DNA of 40,044 nt from Solirubrobacteraceae bacterium. GTDB taxonomy: Bacteria > Actinomycetota > Thermoleophilia > Solirubrobacterales > Solirubrobacteraceae. Shown in pieces: positions 31,126 to 40,044 of this stretch. Location of the stretch: positions 1 to 40,044 of the forward strand of contig JAUXSD010000016.1 of assembly GCA_030681525.1 (NCBI GenBank), read 5' to 3'. Both the position numbers and the translations under genes were made by a program. Position 1 is the stretch's first letter. Every line of letters begins with the position of its first letter. The notes under the pieces were generated by a model that was not told the origin of the DNA, did no database searches, and saw nothing but the letters and a program-made list of their open reading frames with translations.

Positions 31126-32277
31126 ATGGCACCGCTCATCACCCGCGAGGAGGCGCTCGCGCTCGGCGAGCTCGAGGACCGCGCGGCGATCGAGGCGCTG
31201 ATCGAGCGCGCCTGGCAGGCCCGCGTCGAGCGCTTCGAGGACGCGACCGACATGTGCTCGCTCGTCAACGCGAAGTCCGGCGGCTGCGCGCAGGACTGCG
31301 GCTTCTGCGCCCAGTCGCGGTTCGCCGAGGCGGAGACCCCGCTGCACGCGATGATGGAGCCCGAGCAGATCCTCGAGCACGCCCGGGCCGCCGAGGCCGC
31401 CGGCGCGCACCGCTTCTGCATGGTCACCCAGGGCCAGGGCCTCTCCAAGCGCGACTTCCAGAAGGTGCTCGAGGGCACGCGCCTGGTCGCCCAGCACACG
31501 AACCTCAAGCGCTGCGCCTCGATCGGGCACATGTCCCCGGCGCGCGCGCAGGCCCTGAAGGAAGCCGGCGTGCAGCGGGTGCACCACAACGTCGAGACCG
31601 CCGAGTCCTACTACCCCGAGGTCACGCAGACCGTCCGCTACGAGGGGCGCCTGCGGACGATCGACGCCGTCCGCGAGGCCGGCCTGGAAACGTGCGTCGG
31701 CGGGATCCTCAACCTCGGCGAGACGCGCGCGCAGCGCGTCGAGATGGCCTTCGAGCTGGCCGCGCTCGATCCCACCTCGGTGCCGATCAACCTGCTCAAC
31801 CCGCGCCCCGGCACGAAGTTCGGCGACCGCGAGTACATGGATCCATGGGAGGCGGTCAAGTGGATCGCGATCTTCCGGCTCATCCTGCCCGATGCGCTGT
31901 TTCGGCTGTGCGGCGGGCGCGTGGAGAACATCGGCGAGCTGCAGCAGCTCGCGGTCCGCGCCGGCATCAACGGCGTGATGATGGGCAACTTCCTCACGAC
32001 GCTCGGCAACACGCCCGACGAGGATCGCGCGATGTTCGAGAACCTCGGCCTGAACGTCGCGCGGCAGCCCGACAACGGCGCCAACCCGCGGCCCGACAAC
32101 CGCAGCGGGTGGCTGGAGGGCGACACGCCGTCGCCGTCCGACGACGACGTCGGGGAGTTCGCGGGCCTCGACGTGCGTCTCTGGGATCCCTCGACGCAGC
32201 TGCGCTTCGCGCGCAAGCGCGGCCCGATCCCGCCGCGCCCGGAGATCGCACCCGACATCGCCTCCGCGCGGGGCTGA
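31126..32277 (+). CDS. bioB: Biotin synthase
   Basis: 383 residues, about 35 longer than E. coli BioB because of a C-terminal tail. The radical-SAM cluster motif is CAQDCGFC (Cys54, Cys58, Cys61). CSLVNAKSGGC before it, HNVETAESYYPEV and CVGGILNLGET, LNPRPGTKFGD, and the C-terminal NGVMMGNFLTTLGNTPDED are family hallmarks, including the N and C residues around the [2Fe-2S] site. It inserts sulfur into dethiobiotin, the last step of biotin synthesis. ATG 31126 has no clear Shine-Dalgarno. It is first in an operon with bioF five bases downstream. The tail past residue 340 is acidic and probably disordered. Confidence 0.95.
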   Translation: MAPLITREEALALGELEDRAAIEALIERAWQARVERFEDATDMCSLVNAKSGGCAQDCGFCAQSRFAEAETPLHAMMEPEQILEHARAAEAAGAHRFCMVTQGQGLSKRDFQKVLEGTRLVAQHTNLKRCASIGHMSPARAQALKEAGVQRVHHNVETAESYYPEVTQTVRYEGRLRTIDAVREAGLETCVGGILNLGETRAQRVEMAFELAALDPTSVPINLLNPRPGTKFGDREYMDPWEAVKWIAIFRLILPDALFRLCGGRVENIGELQQLAVRAGINGVMMGNFLTTLGNTPDEDRAMFENLGLNVARQPDNGANPRPDNRSGWLEGDTPSPSDDDVGEFAGLDVRLWDPSTQLRFARKRGPIPPRPEIAPDIASARG

Positions 32278-32282
32278 CGACG

Positions 32283-33536
<1,254 letters not shown>

Positions 33537-33540
33537 CCGC

Positions 33541-34227
33541 GTGGCGCCTCGCGGCTGCTTCGTCACCGGAACCGACACGGGCGCCGGGAAGACCGTCGTG
33601 GCGGCGGCGATCGCCGCGGCGCTGCACGCGCGCGGCGAGCGGGTGGCGGTGTGGAAGCCGGTCGTCACCGGGCTCGACGAACCCGGCGACGGCGGCTGGC
33701 CGCCCGATCACGAGCTGCTGGCGCGCGCCGCCGGGCGCAGCGACGGCGACGTGACGACCGCCACGTTCGGCCCCGCCGTCTCCCCCCACCTCGCGGCGGA
33801 GATGGCCGGGGCGATGCTCGAGCTCGACGTGCTGGTGCGCGCCGCGCGCGCGAGGGGATCAGGCGCCGACGTGCTCGTGGCGGAGGGCGTCGGCGGACTG
33901 CTCGTCCCGTTCGGCGACTTCACGGTGCGCGAGCTGGCGATCGCGCTCGGCCTGCCGGTGGTCATCGCCGCGCGCCCGGGCCTGGGGACGATCAACCACT
34001 CGCTGCTGACGATCGAGGTCGCGCGGGCGGCGGGCCTCGACGTCCGCGCGGTCGTGCTCACGCCGTGGCCGGGCGAGCCCAGCGTCATGCAGCGCTCCAA
34101 CCGCACGACGATCGCGCGCCTCGGCGACATCGAGGTGGCGACGCTGCCCGCGACGACACCCGCGGCGCAGGACCTCGCTCGCGCCGGCGCGTCGCTGCCC
34201 TTCGACCGCTGGATCACCCCGGCGTGA
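33541..34227 (+). CDS. bioD: Dethiobiotin synthetase
   Basis: 228 residues from a GTG. The P-loop is GTDTGAGKT (10-18). WKPVVTGLD holds the conserved catalytic Lys, VAEGVGGLLVPFG is the Mg2+/substrate glutamate block, and RPGLGTINHSLLTIEVAR is the signature near the dimer interface. It forms the ureido ring of dethiobiotin from DAPA, CO2 and ATP. It lies four bases after bioF, and its TGA is overlapped by the GTG of the DUF2071 gene (GTGA). Confidence 0.94.
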   Translation: MAPRGCFVTGTDTGAGKTVVAAAIAAALHARGERVAVWKPVVTGLDEPGDGGWPPDHELLARAAGRSDGDVTTATFGPAVSPHLAAEMAGAMLELDVLVRAARARGSGADVLVAEGVGGLLVPFGDFTVRELAIALGLPVVIAARPGLGTINHSLLTIEVARAAGLDVRAVVLTPWPGEPSVMQRSNRTTIARLGDIEVATLPATTPAAQDLARAGASLPFDRWITPA

Positions 34228-34937
34228 GCAAGCCCGCCGCCGCGTTCCTCACCGCCGAGTGGCTGCACGTGCTCGGCGTGACGTACGCCGTCGACGAGGG
34301 GCGGCTGGCGCCGCATCTGCCGCGCGGCGCGCAGATCGACACGCTCGAGGGCTCGCCCCGAGTGAGCATCGTCGCGTTTCACTTTCGCCGCACGCGGCTG
34401 CGCGGGGTGCCGATCCCGCTGCACGTGAACTTCGGCGAGATCAACCTGCGCTTCTACGTGCGCCTGCACGACCGGCGCGCGGTCGTGTTCATCCGCGAGT
34501 TCGTGTCGCGCCCGGCGATCTCGATCATCGCGAAGCTGACCTACAACGAGCCGTACCGCACGATCCGCATGCGCGACGAGGTGCTGGGCCCCGACGAGCG
34601 CGGTCTCGTCGGCGTGCGCCACCGCTTCGGCCGCGGCCTCGGCAACCGGCTGGAGGCGTGGGCGGACCCGGACCCGGTCGTGCCCGCCGAGGACTCCGCC
34701 GGGTACTGGCTGACCCACCACGACCTCGGCGTCGGGCGCGACCGCGCCGGACGCGCGCGCTCCTACGAGGTCGACCACCCGGTGTGGGCTCTGCACGAGG
34801 TGCGCTCGCTCGCCGTCGAGGTCGACTTCGGCGCGCTGTACGGGCCGCGGTGGGCGTTTCTCGCCGATGCCGAGCCGTCGCACGTGACGCTGGCGGAGGG
34901 CTCCGGGGTGTCGATCACGCCGGCGGTGGGAGCGTGA
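34224..34937 (+). CDS. DUF2071 family protein coupled to bioD
   Basis: 237 residues from GTG 34224, overlapping the bioD stop as GTGA. The N-terminal FLTAEWLHVLGVTYAVDEGRLAPHLP and RVSIVAFHFRRTRLRGVPIPLHVNFGEINLRFYVR, then AVVFIREFVSRPAISIIAKLTYNEPY, are the DUF2071 pattern, predicted to share the acetoacetate-decarboxylase-like beta fold. The function is not known. It is cytoplasmic with no signal peptide. Its tight coupling to bioD suggests use with the biotin operon, for example on a pimeloyl or fatty-acyl precursor, but that is only by position. Confidence 0.8.
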   Translation: MSKPAAAFLTAEWLHVLGVTYAVDEGRLAPHLPRGAQIDTLEGSPRVSIVAFHFRRTRLRGVPIPLHVNFGEINLRFYVRLHDRRAVVFIREFVSRPAISIIAKLTYNEPYRTIRMRDEVLGPDERGLVGVRHRFGRGLGNRLEAWADPDPVVPAEDSAGYWLTHHDLGVGRDRAGRARSYEVDHPVWALHEVRSLAVEVDFGALYGPRWAFLADAEPSHVTLAEGSGVSITPAVGA

Positions 34938-34959
34938 GGCGCCAGCGCGCGGCGGACGA

Positions 34960-36102
34960 TCACGCGGCGTCGCTGAGCGGGCTCGCGCCGTAGCCCTCGC
35001 CGGTCGGCTCGGCGCGTGCGACGAGCGCCTCGAGGACGCCGGCGATTTCGCCCTCGCCGCCGCGGCAGGCGCGGCGCTGGACGCCGGCCCCGCCGCCGTC
35101 GGCGAGCAGCTCGAAGAGATCGTCGAGCTGCGCCACGCAGCCGAGCTCGACCGCGGCGGGGCGGATCGCCTCGACCATGCGCTCGAGCAGCTCGGGGACC
35201 GGCCGCAGGCGGTCGTCCTCATCGGGCAGCGTCGCCTTCACGCCCTCGCGCGCCGCGCGGAACGACGCCTCGTCGAGCAGCTCCATCGGCGGGTCCTCGG
35301 CCGGCCGGCAGCGCGACTCGTGCAGCGCGAGCGACTGGACGGCGGCGGCCAGGGCCGCGGTGTGGCGCGGCGAGAGCTGCGTGTCGAGCGCGCGGATCTC
35401 GACGGTCCCGATCCGCGGGTGCGGGCGCAGCTTCCACCAATGAAACGTGTAGTCGGGGACCTCGGCGACCTGCGTCAGGCGCGCTGTGGATTCGAAGAAG
35501 TCGTCGAGGTCGGCCATCGCGCGCGGCACGCCGGCCCGCGGCCAGGAGCGCAGCGTGAGCTGGCGGGCGGAGGCCAGGCCGGTGTCGCGGCCGTGGCGGT
35601 AGGGCGAGTTGGCGCTGAGCGCCTCGAGCAGCGGCAGGTGGCGGCGCAGCCCGTTGAAGACGCGGATCGCGGTGTCGCCGTCGGGCATGCCGACGTGGAT
35701 GTGCAGCGCGCAGACCGGCGTCGCCCCGGCGTCGCCGAGCAGCTCGTGGATGCGCTCGTAGCGGCGCTTCTCGGTGAACTGCGAGTCGCCCTCGACCGCC
35801 GTCGGGTGCGTGCCGCAGGCGACGATCCCCGCCCCCGTGGCCAGCACTGCGCGGCGCAACTCGCACAGCTCGGCGACGGCCTCGTGCGGCGTCGTGCAGA
35901 CGCCGGTGATGAGCTCGATCATGCTGCGATGCAGCTCGTTCTTGATCTCGCCGGACGGCAGCTCGCCGACCTGCTCGAGCACCTCCGCGCCCGTGTTGAC
36001 GAGGCGTCCGTCGTCCGGATCGACGAGAAACAGCTCCTCCTCGAGACCGATCGTGAACGGCTCGCCGTCGCCGAAATGATGCTCTGCCGGTTGCGTGGCC
36101 AT
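34960..36102 (-). CDS. YbdK-type carboxylate-amine ligase (glutamate-cysteine ligase 2 family)
   Basis: 380 residues, typical for the family. TIGLEEELFLVDPDDGRL begins with the Glu-rich Mg/ATP strand. GEIKNELHRSMIELITGVC, CALHIHVGMPDG, NSPYRHGRDTGLASARQ and PRIGTVEIRALDTQLSPRHTAAL are all conserved. The fold is the gamma-glutamylcysteine ligase ATP-dependent one. Actinobacterial members include mycothiol- or ergothioneine-related (EgtA) enzymes, while YbdK itself has only weak activity, so the true amine and acid are uncertain. It converges with the DUF2071 gene 22 bases away. An upstream minus-strand gene ends 32 bases before its start. Confidence 0.85.
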   Translation of the reverse strand: MATQPAEHHFGDGEPFTIGLEEELFLVDPDDGRLVNTGAEVLEQVGELPSGEIKNELHRSMIELITGVCTTPHEAVAELCELRRAVLATGAGIVACGTHPTAVEGDSQFTEKRRYERIHELLGDAGATPVCALHIHVGMPDGDTAIRVFNGLRRHLPLLEALSANSPYRHGRDTGLASARQLTLRSWPRAGVPRAMADLDDFFESTARLTQVAEVPDYTFHWWKLRPHPRIGTVEIRALDTQLSPRHTAALAAAVQSLALHESRCRPAEDPPMELLDEASFRAAREGVKATLPDEDDRLRPVPELLERMVEAIRPAAVELGCVAQLDDLFELLADGGGAGVQRRACRGGEGEIAGVLEALVARAEPTGEGYGASPLSDAA

Positions 36103-36134
36103 AGGCGCGGAGGGTTACCCGCCGGGGTGCGCGA

Positions 36135-37643
36135 TCAGCCGTCGCCGGCGGCGAACTCGACGATCGACGTATCGATCAGCCATTCGACCGGCGCGATGTC
36201 ATCCGTGTAGACGCGCCCGCCGCGCAGATACGGCTCGACCCGCGCCGCGGCCTCGTAGGCCAGCGGCCGCAGGTCGCGCGGCAGCGTCGGCGCGTTGGCG
36301 CGCAGGCGCTGCGCCGAGGCGGTCCCGTTCGTGCCCAGCAGCAGCGTGTTGACGTCCTCGGACGGGTCGCGCACCACCGTCGGGAAGACCGCCGCCATCG
36401 TGGCGCCGAGGACCTTCTCGAGCTTCGTCGACCCCTCGGGGTGACCGGCGTTGACGACGACGACGCCGCCGGGCCGCAGGCGGTCGCGGGCCAGCTCGAA
36501 GAACTCACGGGTCGCGAGGTAGAACGGGATGTAGGGCTGGCGGTAGGCGTCGACGAAGATCGCGTCGTAGCGCTGCTTCGTGCGGCGCAGGAACGGCCGG
36601 GCGTCGGCGGTGTGGGTGGTCAGCCGCGGGCCCTCCATGTCGAAGAAGCGCCGGCCGATCTCGGTCAGCTCGCCGTCGATCTCCACGCCGTCGACGTGCA
36701 CTGAAGGGAAGTAGTGGCCGTAGGCGCGGGCGGTGGTGCCGGCGGCGTTGCCGAGGATCGCGACCCGGTCCGGCGGGCGGTCCTGGGCCGCGAACGGAAC
36801 GATCATGTACTCGTCCCAGATGTTGTCGGTCAGATACGAGTTCGGGCGGCGCACGGAATGCACGGCCTGGCCCTCGTTGAGCTCGAGCTTGCGGGTGCCG
36901 TCGAAGTCCTCGACGACGCGGGCGTACTGGTACTCGGTGTCGGCCTCGAAGATGACGCGCTCGCCGGGATCGGTCTCGCCCTTCACGGTGCCGACCGGCA
37001 GCGCCAGCAGCACCGCCAGCATCGCGGGCGCGACCAGCAGGGTGCGCTTGGCGAGGCCCCACACGGCGATCAGGACGAGCGCGAGGCCGAAGAGGATGAA
37101 CGTACGGCGGGTGCCGATGAGCGGGATGAACAGCAGCGCCGAGGTGAACGTGCCCAGCAGCGAGCCGACCGTGGAGATCGCGTACAGGCGCCCGCTGACC
37201 GTGCCGGCCTGCCCGACGTCGGGCACGGCGAGGCGCAGCGCGTAGGGCGCGACGGCGCCGGAGACGAGCACCGGCGTGGCGACGAGCACCGTGACGCCGA
37301 GCAGCGAACCGACGAACGCGCCGGCCGAGATCGAGTCCAGCGCCTTGACGGCGACGCCGAGGAACGGGTCGGCGACGAACGGCACGGCCGCGAGCAGCAG
37401 GCCCGACAGCAGGACGATCCGGTACAGCCCCTCGCGCGTCGGGTTGCGGTCGGCGAGGCGGCCGCCGTACCAGTAGCCGATCGACAGCGCGACGAGGACG
37501 ATCCCGATCGTGTTGGCCCACACGATCGTGGAGGCGCCGAAGTACGGCGCCAGCAGGCGCGCGGCGGCGATCTCGGCGCCGAGGATGCTCGTCCCGACGA
37601 CGAAGACGATCAGGCTCAGCGGGGGTGCGGGAAGGCGGCGCAT
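36135..37643 (-). CDS. Membrane-embedded spermidine-synthase-like protein
   Basis: 502 residues. Residues 1-220 hold about seven to eight membrane helices (LSLIVFVVGTSILGAEIAAARLLAPYFGAS, the usual first signature). Residues about 228-502 form a spermidine-synthase-fold methyltransferase-like domain: NIWDEYMIVPF, RVAILGNAAGTTARAYGHY as motif I (296-303, normally GGGDG), VDGVEIDGEL with the acidic tip, and DARPFLRR...YDAIFVDAYRQPYIPFYLATREFF. The glycine-rich loop is altered, so polyamine synthesis is not assured; such fused proteins are common and mostly uncharacterised. ATG 37643 is the natural start. The reading frame extends upstream, but that part has no protein-like features. Confidence 0.8.
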   Translation of the reverse strand: MRRLPAPPLSLIVFVVGTSILGAEIAAARLLAPYFGASTIVWANTIGIVLVALSIGYWYGGRLADRNPTREGLYRIVLLSGLLLAAVPFVADPFLGVAVKALDSISAGAFVGSLLGVTVLVATPVLVSGAVAPYALRLAVPDVGQAGTVSGRLYAISTVGSLLGTFTSALLFIPLIGTRRTFILFGLALVLIAVWGLAKRTLLVAPAMLAVLLALPVGTVKGETDPGERVIFEADTEYQYARVVEDFDGTRKLELNEGQAVHSVRRPNSYLTDNIWDEYMIVPFAAQDRPPDRVAILGNAAGTTARAYGHYFPSVHVDGVEIDGELTEIGRRFFDMEGPRLTTHTADARPFLRRTKQRYDAIFVDAYRQPYIPFYLATREFFELARDRLRPGGVVVVNAGHPEGSTKLEKVLGATMAAVFPTVVRDPSEDVNTLLLGTNGTASAQRLRANAPTLPRDLRPLAYEAAARVEPYLRGGRVYTDDIAPVEWLIDTSIVEFAAGDG

Positions 37644-37729
37644 GCGCGTGCGAGCGTATTCGTCCGGGGCCGCCGGCCGGGTCAGTCGCGGTCTCGTGCC
37701 GCCCGCGCTCGGCCCCGCGGGGCGGCGGG

Positions 37730-37767
37730 GTGTCGAATCGTGCGTGGATGGCGCAGGCATTCGACAC
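37730..37767. promoter_or_regulatory. Widely spaced inverted repeat GTGTCGAAT-N20-ATTCGACAC
   Basis: Nine-base perfect arms at 37730-37738 and 37759-37767, between the divergent spermidine-synthase-like gene and the membrane protein gene. The arms are one and a half to three helical turns apart, centre to centre 29 bases, which suits a two-headed or dimeric repressor. It lies just upstream of the TTGACA promoter. Confidence 0.45.
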
Positions 37768-37793
37768 ACCGCTTGGTTTGCCGCGCAGACTAG

Positions 37794-37822
37794 TTGACAA
37801 GACCTACTCCAGACCGTAAGGT
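37794..37822 (+). promoter_or_regulatory. Strong sigma-70-type promoter
   Basis: TTGACA (37794-37799), 17 bases, TAAGGT (37817-37822). The -35 is perfect and the spacing ideal. It is the best vegetative promoter in the window. Transcription would start near 37829, about 22 bases before the membrane-protein ATG and its GAGGAAG ribosome site. Confidence 0.7.
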
Positions 37823-37825
37823 CTG
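37810..37825 (+). promoter_or_regulatory. Palindromic operator overlapping the -10 box
   Basis: CAGACC-GTAA-GGTCTG, six-base perfect arms, covers the -10 hexamer. A second AGACC (37800-37804) sits as a direct repeat ten bases away inside the spacer. The winged-helix regulator encoded second in this operon is the obvious candidate to bind it and autoregulate. Confidence 0.5.
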
Positions 37826-37850
37826 CGGCGCAAACTCGTCTGAGGAAGCC

Positions 37851-38456
37851 ATGAACCGTACGCAGCTCGAGACCGCCGCCGCCGAGAACTCCCACCTGCG
37901 GGGCCTGTTCGCCGTCCCGCTCGGCGGCCTCATGGTCCTGTCGGCGCTGGGGAACTGGGAGGCCGGGCCGCTGCGCCACGACTGGGTCTTCCTCGCCGGC
38001 GCGCTGCTCGCGCTCGCCGCCTGCCTGCCGATCGCGCGCTTCTACGGCGAGCACTACGGCCGCGTCACGCCGACCAGGCGCCAGCAGGTCCGGGCCGCGA
38101 TCGCGGTCGTGCTCTGCGTGCCGCTGGTCGTCGGCGGATCGCTGCTGCTGTCCAGCCGCGCGGCGTGGTCGCTGGACCTGCCGGTCAACCCGACCGCGAT
38201 CTCCTTCGCCCTCGTCATGCTCGTGACCGTCGCGATGTCGGTCGGGCTGCGCGCCCACCACCGGGTCCTCTTCGGCGCGCTGCTGCTCGCCGGGCTGATC
38301 CCGGTGTGGGAGCGCGCGGGTGAGAGCGGCAACGCCGGCCTCGCGCTCGCCGGGGTGGCGGTGGCGGTCGCGGGCATCCTCGACCACCGCCTCCTCGTGC
38401 GGACGTTCGGCCCGTCGCGCGGGCTCGACGGCGAGCCGTTCGATGTCCGCGCGTGA
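37851..38456 (+). CDS. Small integral membrane protein, function unknown
   Basis: 201 residues from ATG 37851 with a GAGGAAG ribosome site. About five hydrophobic segments: residues 18-37 (LFAVPLGGLMVLSALGNW), 46-60, 82-101, 115-132 and about 140-180. The loops contain few charged residues besides RFYGEHYGRVTPTRRQQ. I do not recognise a domain. It is cotranscribed with a PF13601-type winged-helix regulator that overlaps its 3' end by 14 bases. Such regulator plus membrane protein pairs are common in Actinobacteria, with the membrane protein often of unknown function. Confidence 0.7.
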   Translation: MNRTQLETAAAENSHLRGLFAVPLGGLMVLSALGNWEAGPLRHDWVFLAGALLALAACLPIARFYGEHYGRVTPTRRQQVRAAIAVVLCVPLVVGGSLLLSSRAAWSLDLPVNPTAISFALVMLVTVAMSVGLRAHHRVLFGALLLAGLIPVWERAGESGNAGLALAGVAVAVAGILDHRLLVRTFGPSRGLDGEPFDVRA

Positions 38457-38754
38457 CGACGACCTCGTCCTCGACCGGCTCATCCACGAGCCCGGCCGGC
38501 TGGCGATCCTCACGGTGCTGTCGTCGGTCGGCGACGCCGACTTCGTCTTCCTGCAGCGCACGACGGGGCTGACGAAGGGCAACCTCTCCAGCCACCTGAC
38601 GAAGCTCGAGGGCGCCGGCCTGGTGACGATCGAGAAGCGCTTCGTGCGCAAGAAGCCCAACACGAACGTCGCGCTGACGGCGGATGGCCGGCGGCGCATC
38701 GGCCGCCACTGGGAGCAGCTCGAACGGCTCAGGCAGCGCTCCGTCGAGCCCTAG
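38443..38754 (+). CDS. Winged-helix transcriptional regulator (HTH_34/PF13601 type)
   Basis: 103 residues. LDRLIHEPGRLAILTVLSS opens the domain. FVFLQRTTGLTKGNLSSHLTKLEGAGLVTIEKRF is the helix-turn-helix with its recognition helix (TKGNLSSHLTKL), and KKPNTNVALTADGRRRIGRHWEQL forms the wing and last helix. This is the compact MarR/ArsR-like DNA-binding family without a sensor domain. ATG 38443 overlaps the membrane protein end by 14 bases. It probably represses its own operon through the CAGACC/GGTCTG operator at 37810-37825. The ligand is unknown. Confidence 0.85.
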   Translation: MSARDDDLVLDRLIHEPGRLAILTVLSSVGDADFVFLQRTTGLTKGNLSSHLTKLEGAGLVTIEKRFVRKKPNTNVALTADGRRRIGRHWEQLERLRQRSVEP

Positions 38755-38794
38755 TCCGCGCGGTTCGTCCGCACCCCCTCTTAGGGTCACGAGC

Positions 38795-40044
38795 ATGACC
38801 ACGCGGGAGCTCGCAGACATCGACAAGCGGGTGCTCTGGCACCCGTTCACGCAGCAGCAGGGCTGGTGCGAGGAGGAGCCGCTGATCATCGAGCGCGGCG
38901 CCGGTTGCACGCTCTACGACACGGACGCCAAGGCCTACATCGACGGCGTCTCGTCGCTGTGGTGCAATGTCCACGGCCACACCCACCCGGCGATCGACCG
39001 CGCCGTCCGCGCCCAGCTCGAGCGCGTGGCGCACACGACGATGCTCGGGCTCTCGCACCCCGGCGCGATCGAGCTCGCCCAGCGGCTCGTCGACCTCGCA
39101 CCGCCCGGCCTGAGCCGCGTCTTCTACTCCGACAACGGCTCGACCGCGACCGAGGTCGCCCTGAAGATGGCCTTTCAGTACTGGCGCCACCGCGGCGAGC
39201 CCGGCCGCAACGGCTTCATCTGCCTGCGCGACGCCTACCACGGCGACACGATCGGCTCGGTCTCCGTCGGCGGGATCGACCTCTTCCATGCCTGCTTCGG
39301 GCCGCTGCTGTTCGACACCTGGCAGGCCGAGCCCGGCGACGCGGCCGACATGGCGGCGCTGCTGCAGGAGCACTCGGGGCAGGTCGCGGCGGTCATCGTC
39401 GAGCCGCTCGTACAGGGCGCGGCGGGAATCCTCACGCACCCCGACGGCTACCTCGCGGCGGTTCGCGCGCTGTGCGACGAGCACGACGTGCTGCTCATCT
39501 GCGACGAGGTCGCCACCGGCTTCGGGCGCACCGGGACGATGTTCGCCTGCGAGCAGGAGGACGTCGCGCCCGACCTCATGTGCGTGGCGAAGGGCCTGAC
39601 CGGCGGCTACCTGCCGCTGGCGGCGACGCTCGCGTCGGAGCGCATCTACGAAGCGTTCCTCGGCGAGCACGAGGACCTCAAGACCTTCTTCCACGGCCAC
39701 ACGTACACCGCCAACCCGCTGGCCTGCGCGGCCGCGCTCGCGACGCTCGACGTCTTCGAGTCCGAGCGCACGCTCGAGGCGCTCGCGCCGAAGATCGAGC
39801 TGTTCGGCGACCTGCTCGACGAGTTCGTGGCGCCGCTGCGCTGCGTCGGGGACGTGCGCCGGCGCGGGTTCATGGCCGGCATCGAGATCGCGGGCTTCCC
39901 GCTCGCCGCGCGCATCGGCCACCAGGTGACGCTCGCCGCCCGCCGCCGCGGCGCGATCGTGCGGCCGCTCGGCGACGTCGTCGTGCTCATGCCGCCGCTG
40001 GCGATGAGCGAGGAGGAGCTCTGTCACCTCGTGCAGATCACCGC
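38795..40044 (+). CDS. bioA: Adenosylmethionine-8-amino-7-oxononanoate aminotransferase (3' end off the window)
   Basis: 416 residues visible, nearly full length (about 430). HPFTQQQGW near the N-terminus, [16 protein letters not shown] (Trp56, the KAPA-binding aromatic of BioA), [20 protein letters not shown] (PLP phosphate loop), [29 protein letters not shown] (Asp237, pyridine N) and the Schiff-base Lys266 in [15 protein letters not shown]. It moves the amino group of S-adenosylmethionine to KAPA giving DAPA, the step between bioF and bioD. ATG 38795 is set by fit to the family. It lies 40 bases after the regulator gene and 3.9 kb from the bioBFD operon. Confidence 0.93.
   Translation, partial: MTTRELADIDKRVLWHPFTQQQGWCEEEPLIIERGAGCTLYDTDAKAYIDGVSSLWCNVHGHTHPAIDRAVRAQLERVAHTTMLGLSHPGAIELAQRLVDLAPPGLSRVFYSDNGSTATEVALKMAFQYWRHRGEPGRNGFICLRDAYHGDTIGSVSVGGIDLFHACFGPLLFDTWQAEPGDAADMAALLQEHSGQVAAVIVEPLVQGAAGILTHPDGYLAAVRALCDEHDVLLICDEVATGFGRTGTMFACEQEDVAPDLMCVAKGLTGGYLPLAATLASERIYEAFLGEHEDLKTFFHGHTYTANPLACAAALATLDVFESERTLEALAPKIELFGDLLDEFVAPLRCVGDVRRRGFMAGIEIAGFPLAARIGHQVTLAARRRGAIVRPLGDVVVLMPPLAMSEEELCHLVQIT

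Overview
High-GC (roughly 70 %) chromosomal DNA with Actinobacteria-type gene content and many GTG starts. The protein families, above all a long glycosyltransferase operon with CgeB-like proteins and a secreted thrombospondin type 3 repeat protein with an FKNQG(D)CV-type C-terminal motif, fit best with Thermoleophilia/Solirubrobacterales. That placement is inference from recalled family distribution, not a search. I see no tRNA, rRNA, insertion sequence, CRISPR array or prophage. It reads as ordinary chromosome with one large accessory-looking glycan locus.

Left part (1-14.4 kb): a truncated membrane/secreted protein, a shortened SDR-like protein and a divergent tryptophan 2,3-dioxygenase-like haemoprotein lie on the minus strand, with a probably frameshifted remnant between the last two. 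Then comes a guanidinium exporter (SugE/Gdx) preceded by a well-matching guanidine-III riboswitch whose 3' strand can also pair with the Shine-Dalgarno. Next are an LtrA membrane protein, a cupin, a Ca-binding TSP3 protein, an MFS exporter, a glpK-plsC pair (glycerol to phosphatidic acid), a membrane-anchored sialidase-fold protein, a small PH-like protein with an apparent 5' frameshift, a soluble GT2, a 70-residue biotinyl carrier protein, a crotonase and an L,D-transpeptidase.

Central part (14.45-30.7 kb, minus strand): ten genes in one 16-kb unit, with every junction a 4-base ATGA or GTGA stop/start overlap. In transcription order: a GH-GT2 membrane fusion, an MsbA-type ABC transporter, a 1514-residue protein joining a CgeB-like GT, a GT2, a sulfotransferase-like domain, a GT4 and a C-terminal SGWWLE domain, a methyltransferase, a GT2 with the same SGWWLE domain, three tandem CgeB-like glycosyltransferases, an aminoglycoside-phosphotransferase-fold kinase and a ChbG/YdjC-type deacetylase. 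Together they look like a machine that assembles, decorates (methyl, possibly sulfate, phosphate, deacetylation) and flips a complex surface glycan or glycolipid. The product is unknown, and this is the most interesting system in the window.

Right part (31.1-40.0 kb): a biotin operon bioB-bioF-bioD with a DUF2071 gene coupled to bioD, then on the minus strand a YbdK-type carboxylate-amine ligase and a membrane-spanning spermidine-synthase-like protein. A strong TTGACA/TAAGGT promoter with an embedded palindrome drives a membrane protein and a winged-helix regulator. bioA runs off the right edge. With the biotinyl carrier protein at 12.6 kb, the window holds much of biotin synthesis and one of its users, but bioA is detached from bioBFD.
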